From contig NZ_JAQSCU010000004.1 in assembly GCF_029945535.1 (NCBI RefSeq), positions 1 to 48,109 on the forward strand: DNA of 48,109 nucleotides, written 5' to 3'. Positions within the stretch are counted from its first letter, which is position 1; each line of letters begins with the position of its first letter. A program made the translations under genes and the position numbers. Under the pieces are notes generated by a model. The model worked only from the letters and a program-made list of their open reading frames with translations, ran no database searches and was not told the DNA's origin. The DNA comes from Methylotenera sp. Lineage in GTDB: Bacteria > Pseudomonadota > Gammaproteobacteria > Burkholderiales > Methylophilaceae. Below, in pieces: positions 1 to 7,752 of this stretch.

Positions 1-54
1 GGGTGGGTCAATTTTAAATGCAATTGGTGGGTCAGTTATTAATGCAATTCAACA
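1..54. mobile_element. End of an IS21-family-like insertion sequence (cut by window edge)
   Basis: Two 23-bp direct repeats lie at 2-24 and 26-48. They match at 20 of 23 positions and each starts GGTGGGTCA and ends AATGCAAT. Read on the minus strand the sequence starts TGTTGAATTGCATT and carries two GACCCACC blocks. IS21-family termini are known for TG...CA tips and repeated internal transposase sites, and this fits that pattern. The tip would be the CA at 53-54. No istA or istB coding sequence is inside the window, so the family call rests on the terminal repeats alone. Confidence 0.6.
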
Positions 55-258
55 GACTAGTTCATCGTTGGCTGTGCTAAGTAATATTTCTGAATCCAAT
101 AAAGCATTATTTGCAATATCTAGCTTGGTTTGTAATTCTTTATCGGCTGGCATGTGAGCCCACTTTATATTGAACTTATGTTCAAAATCTAGGGCGGTAG
201 CCTTAGTAGGCACTAAGGCAGCTCGGAGAGTATTTGTCTTTACGATAGCATGGTTGCG
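49..258 (-). pseudogene. Orphan open frame fragment abutting the IS end
   Basis: The minus strand stays open from 258 down to a stop at 49-51, which lies inside the IS tip. It encodes about 69 residues of ordinary, soluble-looking composition, for example HKFNIKWAHMPADKEL. A stop codon at 259-261 closes the frame upstream. The only ATG is internal and no ribosome binding site stands before it. I do not recognise the family. The best reading is a remnant of a gene cut by the insertion sequence, but it could be a chance open frame. Confidence 0.3.
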
Positions 259-320
259 TCACTTAATGTTTTATTTGTTAGCTATAAGTCAAACTCATTA
301 ACTGACTAATGTCCACTATT

Positions 321-415
321 GGCCCGATTCAGAAGTAGATGGGGTCAGCCGGAACGTCCGCTTTGTCCCCCGTTGCTGTCGGACGCACTTGATTGATGAA
401 CTTCTGGTTTGGGCC
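321..415. repeat. Nested imperfect inverted repeat in intergenic DNA
   Basis: An outer arm at 321-336 pairs with 400-415 at 13 of 16 positions (GGCCC...AGAAGT against ACTTCT...GGGCC). Inside it CGTCCG at 355-360 pairs perfectly with CGGACG at 380-385. The stretch is more GC-rich than the flanking DNA and has no convincing reading frame. It could be a degenerate intergenic repeat or a small non-autonomous element. The rest of 259-522 shows nothing I can name. Confidence 0.5.
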
Positions 416-522
416 CTTTCTTGCCCACCGACCTACAAAACAGCTTGCCACAAAGCAGACTCTCAAAAAGTTGAATCAACATTATTTGGTAATACTCAAA
501 ACGTTACGAATGCCCATTCAAT

Positions 523-562
523 AAAAAGCCCGTACTTGATAACACTCTCAAGTACGGGCTTT
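523..562 (-). terminator. Intrinsic terminator of katA
   Basis: A perfect 13-bp stem pairs AAAGCCCGTACTT (525-537) with AAGTACGGGCTTT (550-562) around a 12-nt loop. On the minus strand the stem is followed by a T-rich stretch. It lies just past the catalase stop codon, which is where a katA terminator should be. Confidence 0.9.
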
Positions 563-598
563 GAATAGTAAAGTTTAGGTTACTAAATGGACATTAAC

Positions 599-2083
599 TT
601 ACAAGCCTAACGCTTTAGCAACACCAGCACTGTAAGCAGGATCTGCTTTTGCAAAGATTGCCAACATGCGTTGCTGAATGGATTCATTTGCTTGGCTTAA
701 TCCGCCTGCAATGTTGCCGAACAATTGCGCTTTTTGGTCATCATTCATAATGCGGAATAAATCACCTGCTTGTGTGTAATAGTCTTCTTCATCTTGGCTG
801 TGGTAGCCAATCCAAGCGCTCTCTAACACAGGCATAGGCGGCGCTGCAACACGGGGCGTAGGCACTGGTGCACCGTCAGCAGCTCTATCGTTAGGATAGA
901 AGTTACTCGCTGCAATATGGCTAGCTGCATTTGTGTAGTTAGCTTCACCGCTAGAATGCCCAACAGGACAACCCGTTCCAGCAAAAGCGCCATCACGTTG
1001 ATAATGGTTCACAGGGCATTTTGGCGCATTCACTGGAATTTGGTTGTAATTCGCGCCAATGCGGTAGCGATGTGCATCTTGATAAGCTAGCAAACGACCT
1101 TGCAACATTTTGTCTGGTGACGCTGCAATACCAGGCACGAAGTTACTTGGTGCAAAGGCTACTTGTTCAGTTTCAGCAAAGTAGTTATTCACATTTTTGT
1201 TTAACTCTAATCGACCAATCTCAATCACTGGAAAGTCTTTGTATGGCCAAATTTTGGTTAAATCAAACGGATTAATGTGGTAATTTTTGGCTTCATCTTC
1301 CGTCATGATTTGCACTTCAACTTTCCAGCTTGGAAATTCACCACGGTCAATCGCATTCACTAAATCTTGTTGCGCACCGAAAGCTGGCATTTTTGCCGCT
1401 TCATCGTTGGTTAAAGTTTTAATACCTTGGTTAGTTTTAAAGTGCCATTTACACCAAAAACGCTCACCTTTAGCATTATAAAAACTCAAGGTATGGCTAC
1501 TAAAGCCATGCACATGGCGATATGACAATGGAATGCCACGATCGCTCATCAATATAGTCATTTGGTGTAATGACTGTGGATGGTTCGCCCAAAACTCAAA
1601 CGCATTGGCTGGGTTTGGCAAGTTAGTGCGAGGGTCTTTTTTCTGACTGTGGATGAAGTCAGGAAACTTAATCGGGTCATTTAAAAAGAATACGGGTGTG
1701 TTATTGCCCACCATGTCCCAATTACCTTCTTTGGTGTAAAACTTCACTGAAAAGCCACGTGGATCGCGCGCATAATCGCTAGAATCTTGACCACCACCTA
1801 CGGTAGAAAAGCGTAAAAACACTTCTGTTTGTTGACCAACTTCTTGCAAAAAGTCTGCAATGGTGTGATCTTTTAAGCTTTTTGTGACAGTAAATGTGCC
1901 GTAAGCAGCTGTACCACGCGCATGCACTACACGCTCAGGAATACGCTCGCGGTTAAAGTGCGCTAATTTTTCAAATAAATAATGGTTATCAAACGTCAAT
2001 GGTCCGCGATTACCTACAGAAATGCTGTTGTTATCGTCTGCAACTGGTGCACCTGCTGAGGTCGTTAAAGTAGTTTTGCTCAT
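599..2083 (-). CDS. katA: Monofunctional heme catalase
   Basis: It disproportionates hydrogen peroxide to water and oxygen. At 494 aa it has the size of small-subunit heme catalases. The distal histidine lies in RVVHARG (H54), the distal asparagine in VGNNTPVFF (about N127), and the heme-ligating tyrosine in LLAYQDAHRYR (Y334). There is no C-terminal flavodoxin-like domain, so it is not a large-subunit HPII type. A good ribosome binding site (AGGAG) precedes the ATG. The gene diverges from oxyR and ends in a strong hairpin terminator. A 23-codon frame with its own ribosome binding site ends 29 nt upstream. Control by OxyR is likely from the neighbour and from the dyad between the two genes. 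The identification is secure; the choice among kat symbols is conventional. Confidence 0.96.
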   Translation of the reverse strand: MSKTTLTTSAGAPVADDNNSISVGNRGPLTFDNHYLFEKLAHFNRERIPERVVHARGTAAYGTFTVTKSLKDHTIADFLQEVGQQTEVFLRFSTVGGGQDSSDYARDPRGFSVKFYTKEGNWDMVGNNTPVFFLNDPIKFPDFIHSQKKDPRTNLPNPANAFEFWANHPQSLHQMTILMSDRGIPLSYRHVHGFSSHTLSFYNAKGERFWCKWHFKTNQGIKTLTNDEAAKMPAFGAQQDLVNAIDRGEFPSWKVEVQIMTEDEAKNYHINPFDLTKIWPYKDFPVIEIGRLELNKNVNNYFAETEQVAFAPSNFVPGIAASPDKMLQGRLLAYQDAHRYRIGANYNQIPVNAPKCPVNHYQRDGAFAGTGCPVGHSSGEANYTNAASHIAASNFYPNDRAADGAPVPTPRVAAPPMPVLESAWIGYHSQDEEDYYTQAGDLFRIMNDDQKAQLFGNIAGGLSQANESIQQRMLAIFAKADPAYSAGVAKALGL

Positions 2084-2112
2084 ATTTGCTCTCCTAAAAT
2101 AAAATTGGTTTT

Positions 2113-2184
2113 CTAATTTGCTGCTGCGTAATTGGCTAGTAGTTCTATCAGTATCTGGCTGGTGGTCTCAAAATTCATATTCAT
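2113..2184 (-). CDS. Putative 23-aa small protein or leader peptide upstream of katA
   Basis: A 23-codon frame starts at ATG 2184 and stops with TAG at 2113-2115. A strong Shine-Dalgarno sequence (AAGGAG) lies 8 nt ahead of the start. It begins MNMNFETTSQ, continues with an Ile/Leu-rich segment (ILIELLANY) and ends in an Ala-rich tail, AAAN. It has no run of a single amino acid that would mark a classic attenuator peptide. It lies on the same strand as katA, whose start is 29 nt downstream, so both are probably on one transcript. It could be a small protein, an upstream reading frame that tunes katA translation, or a chance frame. The ribosome binding site is the main evidence. Confidence 0.5.
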   Translation of the reverse strand: MNMNFETTSQILIELLANYAAAN

Positions 2185-2241
2185 CGTTTTTCTCCTTAAA
2201 AAATAATGCATGAATTGCATTTTAGGGAACATAGGCCTATT

Positions 2242-2288
2242 TGTATAATTGTTTGTTTTGATGAAATTGATAAATATAACTTATCAAT
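2242..2288. promoter_or_regulatory. Probable OxyR operator and katA promoter region
   Basis: A perfect 8-bp inverted repeat (ATTGATAA at 2266-2273, TTATCAAT at 2281-2288) with a 7-nt spacer lies between katA and oxyR. Its core ATAAATATAACTTAT resembles the OxyR half-operator ATAG-N-T-NNN-A-N-CTAT, including the inner T and A. A third TTGATAA lies at 2304-2310. A -10-like element for katA (TATACA on the minus strand, 2242-2247) is placed so that the dyad covers about its -35 region, as expected for an activator. A second palindrome, ATAGGCCTAT (2231-2240), is nearby. Binding by OxyR is inferred. Confidence 0.6.
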
Positions 2289-2322
2289 GTATGATGGACG
2301 TAATTGATAAGCTGCGAGTTAA

Positions 2323-3228
2323 ATGATGAGTCTAACAGAATTAAAATTTATTGTAGCTGTGGCACAAGAGCGCAATTTTAGGCGCGCTGCTGAAAAGTGT
2401 TTTGTTTCACAACCCGCACTTAGTCTGGCGATTAAGAAGCTTGAAGAAGAGCTCAATGTGATTATTTTTGAGCGTAGTAGAAGCGAAGTCAGCATGACTG
2501 AAATTGGCGAAAAAATAGTTGAGCAGGCTTCAAAAGTATTAGAAGAAGCCGCTTATATTAAACAATTAGCAGAGTTAGGTAAAAATCAGCTGAAAGGTAC
2601 GTTAAAGCTTGGCATGATTCATTCAGTTGGCCCTTATTTATTGCCAGAGATTATCCCCATATTACGCTGCAGCGCACCCGATATGCCTTTGGAGGTAGAA
2701 GAGAACCTGACGGCTAATTTAGAAGTGCAATTGCGTAATGGCGTCATAGATGCGGCCATTATTGCACTACCGTTTAATGTGCCAGGCTTGCAATACCGTG
2801 CTTTATATGACGAAGAGTTTGATGTGGTTGTACCTAGTGACCATCATTGGGCAAAGCGTAAGCATATTAAGCCTGAAGAGTTGTCTGATGAAAAAGTACT
2901 GTTATTGAATAGCGGTCACTGTTTCAGCAACCAAGTAACACAGGCATGCCCAGAACTCTCCCGTAAAGGTGAAATTTTGCAAGGCAACTCATTAGAAACT
3001 ATCCGTAATATGGTGGCTTCAAACCTTGGTATTACCGTATTGCCCTGTTCAGCAACAGCGGAGCGCTATAATAATCCGCTGATTAAAGTGATTCCGTTTG
3101 CCAGCCCGGCTCCAACACGGCGTATAGCGATTGCGTGGCGTAAGAGCTTTATGCGATTGGAGGCTGTAGAAAAAATAGCCGAGGCGATTAAAGCGATTGA
3201 TTCAAATTACATGCTGTTGATTAAGTAG
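2323..3228 (+). CDS. oxyR: OxyR-type hydrogen peroxide-responsive LysR regulator
   Basis: This 301-aa LysR-family protein has an N-terminal winged helix-turn-helix (residues about 4-62) and a periplasmic-binding-protein-like sensor domain. Two cysteines, C200 and C209 in NSGHCFSNQVTQACP, match the peroxide-sensing pair of OxyR (C199 and C208 in E. coli). That separates it from other LysR proteins. It is divergent from katA, the classic arrangement for an OxyR target. Two ATG codons are adjacent at the start (2323 and 2326) and no strong ribosome binding site decides between them. The dyad upstream probably also serves autoregulation. A bidirectional hairpin follows the stop codon. Confidence 0.93.
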   Translation: MMSLTELKFIVAVAQERNFRRAAEKCFVSQPALSLAIKKLEEELNVIIFERSRSEVSMTEIGEKIVEQASKVLEEAAYIKQLAELGKNQLKGTLKLGMIHSVGPYLLPEIIPILRCSAPDMPLEVEENLTANLEVQLRNGVIDAAIIALPFNVPGLQYRALYDEEFDVVVPSDHHWAKRKHIKPEELSDEKVLLLNSGHCFSNQVTQACPELSRKGEILQGNSLETIRNMVASNLGITVLPCSATAERYNNPLIKVIPFASPAPTRRIAIAWRKSFMRLEAVEKIAEAIKAIDSNYMLLIK

Positions 3229-3256
3229 TGATATGGCGCGAATAATTAAGCAAATA

Positions 3257-3281
3257 AAAAAGGCGCACTAGGCGCCTTTTT
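3257..3281. terminator. Bidirectional terminator between oxyR and pqqA
   Basis: AAAAAGGCGC (3257-3266) pairs with GCGCCTTTTT (3272-3281) around a 5-nt loop. There are A and T runs on both sides, so it can end oxyR transcripts rightward and pqqA transcripts leftward. Confidence 0.88.
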
Positions 3282-3297
3282 CGGTACTTAAGAACAA

Positions 3298-3369
3298 TTA
3301 TTTGTTCATTACGTACATTGTTACTTCAAAACCGAAACGCATTTCAGTAGCTGCTGGTGTTGTCCACAT
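3298..3369 (-). CDS. pqqA: PqqA, precursor peptide of pyrroloquinoline quinone
   Basis: This 23-residue peptide begins MWTTPAATEMR and contains FGFEVTMYV. The Glu and Tyr spaced E-V-T-M-Y are the residues that PQQ biosynthesis crosslinks and excises, and the M-W...P...E-M-R lead-in is typical of PqqA. An excellent ribosome binding site (AGGAG, 8 nt spacing) precedes the ATG. PQQ is the cofactor of methanol dehydrogenases and other quinoproteins. None of pqqB to pqqE is adjacent: the next gene on either side is oxyR or a DUF3426 protein, so this is a stand-alone copy. It shares a bidirectional terminator with oxyR. Confidence comes from the near-invariant core. Confidence 0.93.
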   Translation of the reverse strand: MWTTPAATEMRFGFEVTMYVMNK

Positions 3370-3470
3370 AATAATTCTCCTATAAGTTAATTAATTAAGT
3401 CGTACACAATCTATGACTCACATAATACAGAGCGGTTACAATTACCAGCTATGTAAAGCAACTAAATTAG

Positions 3471-3489
3471 ACTAATGATTTTCATTAGT
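3471..3489 (-). terminator. AT-rich hairpin downstream of the DUF3426 gene
   Basis: ACTAATGA (3471-3478) pairs perfectly with TCATTAGT (3482-3489) around a 3-nt loop, 19 nt past the DUF3426 stop codon on the minus strand. The following T tract is poor, so termination is only possible. It could also be a structure in the pqqA upstream region. Confidence 0.35.
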
Positions 3490-3507
3490 TCAACGTTACA
3501 GTCAATA

Positions 3508-4317
3508 TTAATAACTCACTGAAATTCGATAGCCAGCTACCGGTTCATCCTGCGCGGTCAGTGCTAGCTTGACTTTGATTTCAGCGCCAGCTGGCAAGCC
3601 GCTTGCAACATCAGTATGCTCAGGTAAATATTCTGCGGGTGTGAATATGCGTCTTAACTTGGGTTTATCTTCAATATCGGTCAGTGTCAGTTCTATATTC
3701 GGATAAGTTTGAATAAAACCAGCTTGATTAATCAAGGTGCTCGAAAAATGGATTAAGCCTTCGTGATCAGCATCTTCTTGCATGTCGGAATCATCAATGA
3801 TGATAAATTCAATTTTCTTAGGTAGCTGGATGCTGCAAGAAAGTTTCTCACACACTTGAGTTAGCAAAGGTTTTAGTTTTGGATAGTAAATAGTAATATC
3901 ACTGCGCCAAAAATAAATGCTTTGTCCAACTGCGGCGATTAACAAAAGAATAGCAAACAGGCTCATTAGCCATTTGTATAAGTGGCTTTTACGCTCGGCT
4001 TTTTGGTCAATTGTTTGAAAGTAGGTAGCTTGACTGTCTTTAAGTAAGGCTTTATTAACAATCTCATTTGCTTCGTCACTTATTTGCGAGTTTTCGTGAT
4101 CTTCAACGTGGCTATCTTGTACTTGAGTTTCGTCATTGATGTCGGCTAAATCAGCGTCACCTATAACTTCAGCCGCATTTACATCAACTAACTCTTTTGT
4201 TGCATCAAACACATGTAAACAATGCCCACAACGTACTTTACCGTTATGTTGATTAAGTTGTTCATCAGTAACAATAAATTGCGTTTGGCAATTGGGGCAA
4301 TTAGTGACGTTGGTCAT
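3508..4317 (-). CDS. Zinc-ribbon membrane protein with DUF3426 domain
   Basis: The 269-aa protein starts with an MJ0042-type zinc finger: C7 and C10 pair with C30 and C33 in VRCGHC. A long acidic, Gln/Asp/Glu-rich linker follows (about 45-95). A single membrane helix lies near 115-136 and a C-terminal domain of the DUF3426 type follows, with a YLPEHTDVASGLPAG segment. The topology would put the zinc ribbon in the cytoplasm and the C-terminal domain in the periplasm. Genes of this type commonly follow prmA in Betaproteobacteria, and here the gap to prmA is only 8 nt, so the two are co-transcribed. The function is unknown. Confidence 0.85.
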   Translation of the reverse strand: MTNVTNCPNCQTQFIVTDEQLNQHNGKVRCGHCLHVFDATKELVDVNAAEVIGDADLADINDETQVQDSHVEDHENSQISDEANEIVNKALLKDSQATYFQTIDQKAERKSHLYKWLMSLFAILLLIAAVGQSIYFWRSDITIYYPKLKPLLTQVCEKLSCSIQLPKKIEFIIIDDSDMQEDADHEGLIHFSSTLINQAGFIQTYPNIELTLTDIEDKPKLRRIFTPAEYLPEHTDVASGLPAGAEIKVKLALTAQDEPVAGYRISVSY

Positions 4318-4325
4318 TTTTTACT

Positions 4326-5213
4326 CTATTTTTTAGTGCCGGTGAGCAACACCCAAGAATCCATGGTTTGTGGTGCTTGCATGTTAAACCATTCTGCGTA
4401 AATAGCGCTAACGTCAGCGGCTTGCTCTTTCAAAATACCCGAAAGTGCAATCTTACCACCAGTTTTGCAGGATTTTGCCAGTGCAGGCGCCAATACACTT
4501 AGTGCGCTTGAGAGTATATTAGCCACTACTATATCAAATTCACGCGATTGGTATTTGCTTGCATGATAAAAGTCAGCCGACACGGCATTCTGTTCGGCGT
4601 TGTACACGCTAGATTGAATGGCTTGCGGGTCAATATCTGTACCGATGACTTCAGATGCACCTAGTTTCTTAGCGGCAATCGCTAAAATACCTGAGCCGCA
4701 GCCATAATCCAGAACAGAATCTTGCGCTGATACTGTTTCAGTCAGCCATTTCAAGCACAGATGTGTGGTAGGGTGACTGCCTGTGCCAAAAGCTAAGCCC
4801 GGATCTAATACGATGTTAATCGCGTCTACATTTGGCGCGCTATGCCATGTAGGCACAATCCACAAATTATCGGTAATTTTAATCGGCTCAAACTGGGATT
4901 GCGTGGCGCGCACCCAATCTTGCTCTTGTATTATTTCAGTAGAGTATTGCAGATTGCTTAATTTGGTTTCACGTTCCAAATCAGCGATTACTTTTATAAC
5001 ATCAATACCTTCGTCAAACAAAGCACTGACAAGGTTTTGTTGCCAAATACCGGGCGGCGGGTCTCCTGGCTCACCGAATATTGGCTGCTCGTCCAATGTG
5101 TCGGCGTTTGCATCCTCAATAATGGCAGAAAGCGCACCCTGTGCCATTAGCGTATCGCTAATTAGATCCGCCGTATTATCTTGTGCTTCAATTTTTAACG
5201 ATACCCACGCCAT
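4326..5213 (-). CDS. prmA: Ribosomal protein L11 methyltransferase
   Basis: PrmA trimethylates lysines and the N-terminus of ribosomal protein L11 using S-adenosylmethionine. The 295-aa length is normal. The N-terminal substrate-recognition part is followed by FGTGSHPTT (142-150), a PrmA hallmark, and the SAM-binding motif VLDYGCGSG (167-175). The acidic end of the next strand is GTDIDPQA, and VVANILSS matches the catalytic NIL segment. It sits between accC (23 nt upstream) and the zinc-ribbon gene (8 nt downstream) in one minus-strand operon. Confidence 0.95.
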   Translation of the reverse strand: MAWVSLKIEAQDNTADLISDTLMAQGALSAIIEDANADTLDEQPIFGEPGDPPPGIWQQNLVSALFDEGIDVIKVIADLERETKLSNLQYSTEIIQEQDWVRATQSQFEPIKITDNLWIVPTWHSAPNVDAINIVLDPGLAFGTGSHPTTHLCLKWLTETVSAQDSVLDYGCGSGILAIAAKKLGASEVIGTDIDPQAIQSSVYNAEQNAVSADFYHASKYQSREFDIVVANILSSALSVLAPALAKSCKTGGKIALSGILKEQAADVSAIYAEWFNMQAPQTMDSWVLLTGTKK

Positions 5214-5236
5214 GCAAAACCTACTAACTAATGAAA

Positions 5237-6592
5237 TTATTTATTGTAAATACCGAGCTTTTGTTCAAGGTAATGAATGCTTGTACCACCTAGATGAAAA
5301 GCCGCATCCGCCATTAGGTCCGCGTGCAATGCCACATTGGAGCTAATTCCACCAATCATCATTTCCGACAAAGCAATACGCATACGAGCAATGGCTTGTT
5401 CACGCGTGTCACCATAAGTAATCAACTTACCTATCATAGAGTCATAATTTGGTGGCACAGTGTAGCCCGCGTAAGCATGCGTATCAATACGCACACCAGG
5501 GCCGCCTGGCATGTGGAACGTAGTAATTTTGCCTGGAGATGGTACAAAAGTGTATGGATCTTCTGCGTTTAGACGACACTCAATGGCATGGCCTTTAAGC
5601 ACAACGTCTTTTTGACGGAATTTGAGTTTTTCACCAGCGGCTACAAAAATCTGTTGCTGCACCAAATCAATGCCAGTAATCATTTCAGTCACTGTATGCT
5701 CAACCTGTAAACGAGTATTCATCTCAATGAAGTAGAACTCATTGTTTTCATACAAGAATTCAAAAGTACCCGCGCCACGATATTTAATTTTACGGCAGGC
5801 TTCAGCACAGCGTTCGCCAATTTTGTCACGTAATCTTGGATTAAGTAATGGCGCAGGCGCTTCTTCAAGAATTTTTTGGTGACGGCGTTGCATAGAGCAA
5901 TCACGTTCACCTAAAAATACTGCATTGCCGTGTTGGTCAGCCAATACTTGAATTTCAATGTGGCGTGGTTTTTCTAGGTATTTCTCCATATAAACCACTG
6001 GGTTACCAAAGGCTGCTTGCGCCTCGGCTTTTGTCATATTCACTGAGGCAATCAATGCAGCTTCAGTATGCACCACGCGCATACCTCGTCCGCCGCCGCC
6101 GCCAGAGGCTTTAATAATGACAGGGTAGCCGACTTTTTTAGCGATTTTAATGATTTCAGCTGGGTCATCTGGCAATGCGCCATCAGAACCTGGTACACAA
6201 GGTACGCCGGCTTTTTTCATTGCATCTTTGGCGGATACTTTATCGCCCATTAAGCGGATAGTTTCAGCGCGAGGGCCGATAAATACGAAGCCGCTTTGTT
6301 CTACACGTTCAGCAAAGTCAGCATTTTCAGATAAGAAACCGTAACCTGGATGAATTGCTTGTGCATCGGTCACTTCAGCCGCACTAATCACAGCTGGAAT
6401 ATTTAAGTAACTTTGACCAGAAGGTGCAGGGCCAATACATACAGATTCATCTGCTAATTTTACATATTTAGCTTCTCGGTCTGCTTCAGAATGAACAGCA
6501 ACCGTTCTGATACCAAGTTCGCGACACGCACGCTGAACGCGAAGGGCGATTTCGCCTCGGTTAGCAATTAAGATTTTGTCAAACATAGCCAT
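5237..6592 (-). CDS. accC: Biotin carboxylase subunit of acetyl-CoA carboxylase
   Basis: AccC uses ATP and bicarbonate to carboxylate the biotin on AccB, the first half-reaction of malonyl-CoA synthesis. The 451-aa protein has the N-terminal [11 protein letters not shown] segment, the glycine-rich ATP-grasp loop ([11 protein letters not shown]) and [14 protein letters not shown], the signature for catalysis and metal binding. Length is typical. The start could be the first ATG or the ATG two codons later (MFDKIL), which is the usual start in relatives; the AGG ribosome binding site is better spaced for neither. accB lies 26 nt upstream, the standard accBC pair. Confidence 0.96.
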   Translation of the reverse strand: MAMFDKILIANRGEIALRVQRACRELGIRTVAVHSEADREAKYVKLADESVCIGPAPSGQSYLNIPAVISAAEVTDAQAIHPGYGFLSENADFAERVEQSGFVFIGPRAETIRLMGDKVSAKDAMKKAGVPCVPGSDGALPDDPAEIIKIAKKVGYPVIIKASGGGGGRGMRVVHTEAALIASVNMTKAEAQAAFGNPVVYMEKYLEKPRHIEIQVLADQHGNAVFLGERDCSMQRRHQKILEEAPAPLLNPRLRDKIGERCAEACRKIKYRGAGTFEFLYENNEFYFIEMNTRLQVEHTVTEMITGIDLVQQQIFVAAGEKLKFRQKDVVLKGHAIECRLNAEDPYTFVPSPGKITTFHMPGGPGVRIDTHAYAGYTVPPNYDSMIGKLITYGDTREQAIARMRIALSEMMIGGISSNVALHADLMADAAFHLGGTSIHYLEQKLGIYNK

Positions 6593-6618
6593 GTTGTTAA
6601 CTACCTTTTAAATTTTTA

Positions 6619-7077
6619 TTAGCCAATAATAAATAGTGGCTCGCCGTATTCAACAGCTAAGCCGTTTTCGACTAAGATTTTCTTAACAACGCCAGCTTTA
6701 TCTGATTCAATTTCATTCAATAGTTTCATGGCTTCAATAATACAAAGCGTATCACCTACAGCTACTGTATCGCCCACTTCTACAAATGGTTTTGCATCTG
6801 GTGAAGATGAACGGTAGAACGAGCCTACCATAGGTGATTTAACGGCATGACCTTCTTCAACCACTGGAACTTCAGCCACGGCTGCTTGTGGCGCTTGACC
6901 TTGCGGTGCTACAGCATATTGTGCAGGCGCATAATTTGCGTAGTGCTGCTGTGCTGGTGCGCTAGATGTAAAATTACGGCTAATACGTACCGTTTCACCT
7001 TCCTCTGTCAGTTCAAGTTCAGCGATGCCCGATTCTTCAACAAGATCGATTAGTTTTTTAAGTTTGCGTAAGTCCAT
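6619..7077 (-). CDS. accB: Biotin carboxyl carrier protein
   Basis: AccB carries the biotin shuttled between biotin carboxylase and the carboxyltransferase. The 152-aa protein has an N-terminal helical segment, a flexible Ala/Pro/Gln-rich linker (about 38-75) and a C-terminal biotinyl domain. The biotinylated lysine is K118 in EAMKLLNE. The thumb element [13 protein letters not shown] precedes it, as in bacterial AccB. An AGAGG ribosome binding site lies upstream. It heads the accB-accC-prmA run, 49 nt after aroQ. Confidence 0.96.
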   Translation of the reverse strand: MDLRKLKKLIDLVEESGIAELELTEEGETVRISRNFTSSAPAQQHYANYAPAQYAVAPQGQAPQAAVAEVPVVEEGHAVKSPMVGSFYRSSSPDAKPFVEVGDTVAVGDTLCIIEAMKLLNEIESDKAGVVKKILVENGLAVEYGEPLFIIG

Positions 7078-7126
7078 AATAACCTCTAAAAATCTAGGAA
7101 AATTTTAGTTAATAACAAGAGTAAAT

Positions 7127-7582
7127 TTAAGAATGATTGATGCGACGAATCGCATAATCAAGCGCTAATGTATAGCCATGTGCGCCTAAGCCGCTGATGA
7201 CACCAACTGCAATATCCGTAAAATACGAATGATGGCGGAATGCCTCACGTGCATATACATTGGATAAATGCACTTCAATAAATGGTACTTTAACAGCAGA
7301 AAGCGCATCGCGCATTGCTACTGATGTATGTGTAAATGCAGCAGGGTTAATAATTACAAAGTCCACTTTTGTAGTTGCAATGGATTGAATTTTAGTCACA
7401 AGATCGCCCTCAGTATTGCTTTGAAAGGCTTCTAAAGCTATTCCTGCTTGTGTTGCAATATCCGTTAACGTTTGATTAATTGAACTTAGCGTGTCGCTGC
7501 CATAATGCTCAGGTTCACGTAAGCCCAATAAATTAAGGTTTGGACCGTGCAATACTAATATAGATTTAGCTGACATCTTCAA
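7127..7582 (-). CDS. aroQ: Type II 3-dehydroquinate dehydratase
   Basis: This is the third step of the shikimate pathway, dehydrating 3-dehydroquinate to 3-dehydroshikimate. At 151 aa it is the small dodecameric type II enzyme. Visible signatures are HGPNLNLLG near the N-terminus, [17 protein letters not shown] in the middle and [10 protein letters not shown] with the following catalytic histidine region. aroQ next to accBC is a common proteobacterial order. The start may be the first ATG or the ATG two codons later. A 170-nt gap separates it from the tlpA-like gene, so it may have its own promoter, though I see no strong one. Confidence 0.95.
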   Translation of the reverse strand: MKMSAKSILVLHGPNLNLLGLREPEHYGSDTLSSINQTLTDIATQAGIALEAFQSNTEGDLVTKIQSIATTKVDFVIINPAAFTHTSVAMRDALSAVKVPFIEVHLSNVYAREAFRHHSYFTDIAVGVISGLGAHGYTLALDYAIRRINHS

Positions 7583-7645
7583 CCAATTTTTTGAACGTTT
7601 TATATTGTAAATTCGTGTAACTCATTATTGCAAGTTTGCCGAAGT

Positions 7646-7665
7646 TAGCTGGTTTTGTCCAGCTA
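7646..7665 (-). terminator. Weak hairpin between the tlpA-like gene and aroQ
   Basis: TAGCTGG (7646-7652) pairs with CCAGCTA (7659-7665) around a 6-nt loop, about 90 nt past the tlpA-like stop codon. No clear T tract follows on the minus strand, so it may be a weak terminator or nothing. Confidence 0.3.
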
Positions 7666-7752
7666 CTTTAGTGAATTTAAACGAAATTAGATGGCATTCA
7701 CAATTTAAGTGATTGATATTACAAGCTTAAGTTTAGCTGTAAAATTGAGGTG

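Noticed and set aside
4783-5346. 187-codon plus-strand open frame opposite prmA and accC
   Set aside because: It lies antisense to two well-identified genes with strong family motifs, has no ribosome binding site and shows no recognisable protein. It is a shadow of codon bias on the other strand.
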